64,000 nucleotides of DNA from the NCBI GenBank assembly GCA_963835135.1, contig CAWIEF010000004.1, positions 1 to 64,000 of the forward strand, read 5' to 3'. Origin of the DNA: JAVVHH01 sp963835135. Its GTDB lineage: Bacteria > Pseudomonadota > Alphaproteobacteria > Acetobacterales > Acetobacteraceae. Numbering within the stretch: the first letter of the stretch is position 1; every line of letters starts with the position of its first letter. Shown one piece after another: positions 63,008 to 64,000 of this stretch. The position numbers were made by a program, and so were the translations under genes. The notes under the pieces were generated by a model, which worked only from the letters and a program-made list of their open reading frames with translations, was not told the DNA's origin and did not search any database.

Positions 63008-63763
63008 TCACACCGCGAGATTGATCGTCGTGACCTGCTCCAGATCTTCGCCGAACCAGGCATGGATCGCCCCCTGGCGTGCACCGATGACGCGCACCGC
63101 TCCGTCGTCCTGCATCAGTGGCAGGTCGTGACCGGGGATGACCATCGTGCCCGGGCGCTCGCGCCATAGCCGCCAGATCAGCGCGAGCGACGCCGCGCTC
63201 AGGGCCGGATCGATCGTCATGTCGGTGGTGCCCGAAACCAGCTCCGCCCGGTTCTTGGCGGCGTCGCCGGTGAAGATGATGTCGTGCTCCTGGCCCCGCA
63301 GCACGAAGATTAGACAGCCCGGCGTGTGCCCCGGCGCGACATGGGCGGTGATCCCCGGCAACGCCTCGTCCCCGTCGCCCAACCGCCGTACGGTCGGCCA
63401 CCGGTCGAGCTCACGGACGTATAGCTCGGGCACCGAGGTGATGCCCCAAGGCTCCTGCACCGCCCAGGCCAGCTCCTCCCGCCCGATCGCGATCGTCGCC
63501 TGCCCGAACATGGTCCAGTTCACCGAATGGTCCCAATGCGCATGCGTCAGCAAAACGTCGGTCACGTCGCCCGGCGCCAGCCCGTGCGCGGCGAGATGGG
63601 CGATCAGCGCGCGGCGGATCCCGAACGAACCGACGTCCACCAGGCCGATCCGCCCATGCCCGCGCAGCAGCACGATCGTGCTCCACCCCAGCAGGCCATG
63701 GCAGACGGTCTTGCCGGGATACCCTTGGACGAGAATGTCGACCGTATAGCCCGCGAGTTTCAT
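63008..63763 (-). CDS. MBL-fold metallo-hydrolase
   Basis: A 251-residue hydrolase with the zinc motif HAHWDH at residues 74-79, further ligands in HVAPGHTPG, TGDAAKNR, and IPGHD. The front (VDILVQGYPGKT, LLGWSTIVLLRG) resembles the lactonase/N-acyl amide branch. It could open a lactone or ester formed in the pathway. It is probably the first gene of the minus-strand operon leading into the ATPase; promoter likely in 63764-63889, shared with the divergent binding-protein gene. Confidence 0.88.
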   Translation of the reverse strand: MKLAGYTVDILVQGYPGKTVCHGLLGWSTIVLLRGHGRIGLVDVGSFGIRRALIAHLAAHGLAPGDVTDVLLTHAHWDHSVNWTMFGQATIAIGREELAWAVQEPWGITSVPELYVRELDRWPTVRRLGDGDEALPGITAHVAPGHTPGCLIFVLRGQEHDIIFTGDAAKNRAELVSGTTDMTIDPALSAASLALIWRLWRERPGTMVIPGHDLPLMQDDGAVRVIGARQGAIHAWFGEDLEQVTTINLAV

Positions 63764-63889
63764 GCGCCCTCCCGGCGGTTTGCGTCACCTTACCATCGTA
63801 GATGTCCGACGTCCTTCCGCCTTGCCCAGCGGAGAGGAACGATGGTTAGGTGCGCGACGCGGACGAAGATCCGTTCAGGAGGAAAATCG

Positions 63890-64000
63890 ATGACGTCCAG
63901 ACGCTTGTTTGCGTTCGGCCTGACGGTGCTGATCGCCGCAGCCGCCCCGGCCCGGGCGCAAGAGCCCGTGCGGATCGGCGCCGTATTCCCTCTGACCGGC
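63890..64000 (+). CDS. Branched-chain amino-acid-type ABC binding protein, N-terminus only
   Basis: The first 37 codons are present before the window ends. They encode a signal peptide (MTSRRLFAFGLTVLIAAAAP, cut after ARA) followed by EPVRIGAVFPLTG, the standard opening of LivJ-type receptors. AGGAGG lies eight bases before ATG 63890. It is divergent from the MBL-fold gene and likely starts a new transporter operon beyond the window. Confidence 0.85.
   Translation, partial: MTSRRLFAFGLTVLIAAAAPARAQEPVRIGAVFPLTG

Noticed and set aside
1..64000. CRISPR arrays, insertion sequences, prophage or integrase genes
   Set aside because: No regularly spaced repeats, transposase motifs, phage structural genes or tRNA-flanked direct repeats were found.

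Overview
The window is 64 kb of GC-rich (roughly two-thirds G+C by eye), gene-dense DNA. The codon use, the many short ATGA/GTGA gene overlaps, the wealth of solute-binding proteins (Bug/TctC, dipeptide, ribose and branched-chain types) and the gene repertoire suggest an alphaproteobacterium, perhaps Rhodospirillales/Acetobacteraceae. That placement is inference: there is no rRNA or other phylogenetic marker here. No prophage, transposase or CRISPR array was seen.

Layout. (1) 1-2.5 kb: a cytochrome c with a sulfite-oxidase-like front half and a serine hydrolase. (2) 2.5-9.6 kb, minus strand: a five-gene run of M23-type peptidase, MFS transporter, a single-chain Rieske oxygenase carrying its own reductase and ferredoxin, an alpha/beta hydrolase (frameshifted) and AmpH. 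(3) 9.6-15.4 kb: a poorly conserved stretch with gene remnants (truncated MFS, truncated periplasmic-binding protein), an orphan gspK, one intact formamidase and small unknown genes. (4) 15.4-25 kb: a dipeptide/nickel-type ABC transporter with two amidase/AtzG-like pairs. (5) 25-29.5 kb, minus strand: solute-binding protein, isochorismatase-fold hydrolase, glutamine-synthetase-like ligase and amidohydrolase.

(6) 29.5-40.9 kb is a compact selenocysteine module: tRNA-Sec (selC), selD, selA and selB, followed by two small exported proteins and a formate dehydrogenase operon. Its catalytic subunit has an in-frame TGA followed by a SECIS-like hairpin. Fe-S subunit, cytochrome b subunit and FdhE follow. 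The whole selenocysteine pathway and its only visible client therefore sit within about 9 kb. A Sel1-repeat protein and a spore-photoproduct-lyase-like radical SAM protein come next.

(7) 42.7-54.9 kb: a tripartite tricarboxylate (TctABC) transporter with a cyclase, an enolase-superfamily dehydratase and a TetR regulator. It is divergent from BKACE, amidohydrolase, a second TctC and a malate/lactate-type dehydrogenase; an SDR and an LVIVD protein follow. Near-identical palindromes with the core ACGAACGTTCGT lie at both divergent promoters, so these four transcription units probably form one TetR regulon. (8) 55.5-63.8 kb, minus strand: one long operon of MBL-fold hydrolase, ribose-type ABC transporter, LVIVD protein, GntR regulator, amidohydrolase and polysaccharide deacetylase. 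The window ends inside a branched-chain amino-acid-type binding protein.

Four otherwise intact genes (hydrolase, second amidase, selB, sugar permease) each carry one apparent single-base frameshift. The selB case, next to a clearly maintained selenocysteine system, makes sequencing or assembly indels a serious possibility.
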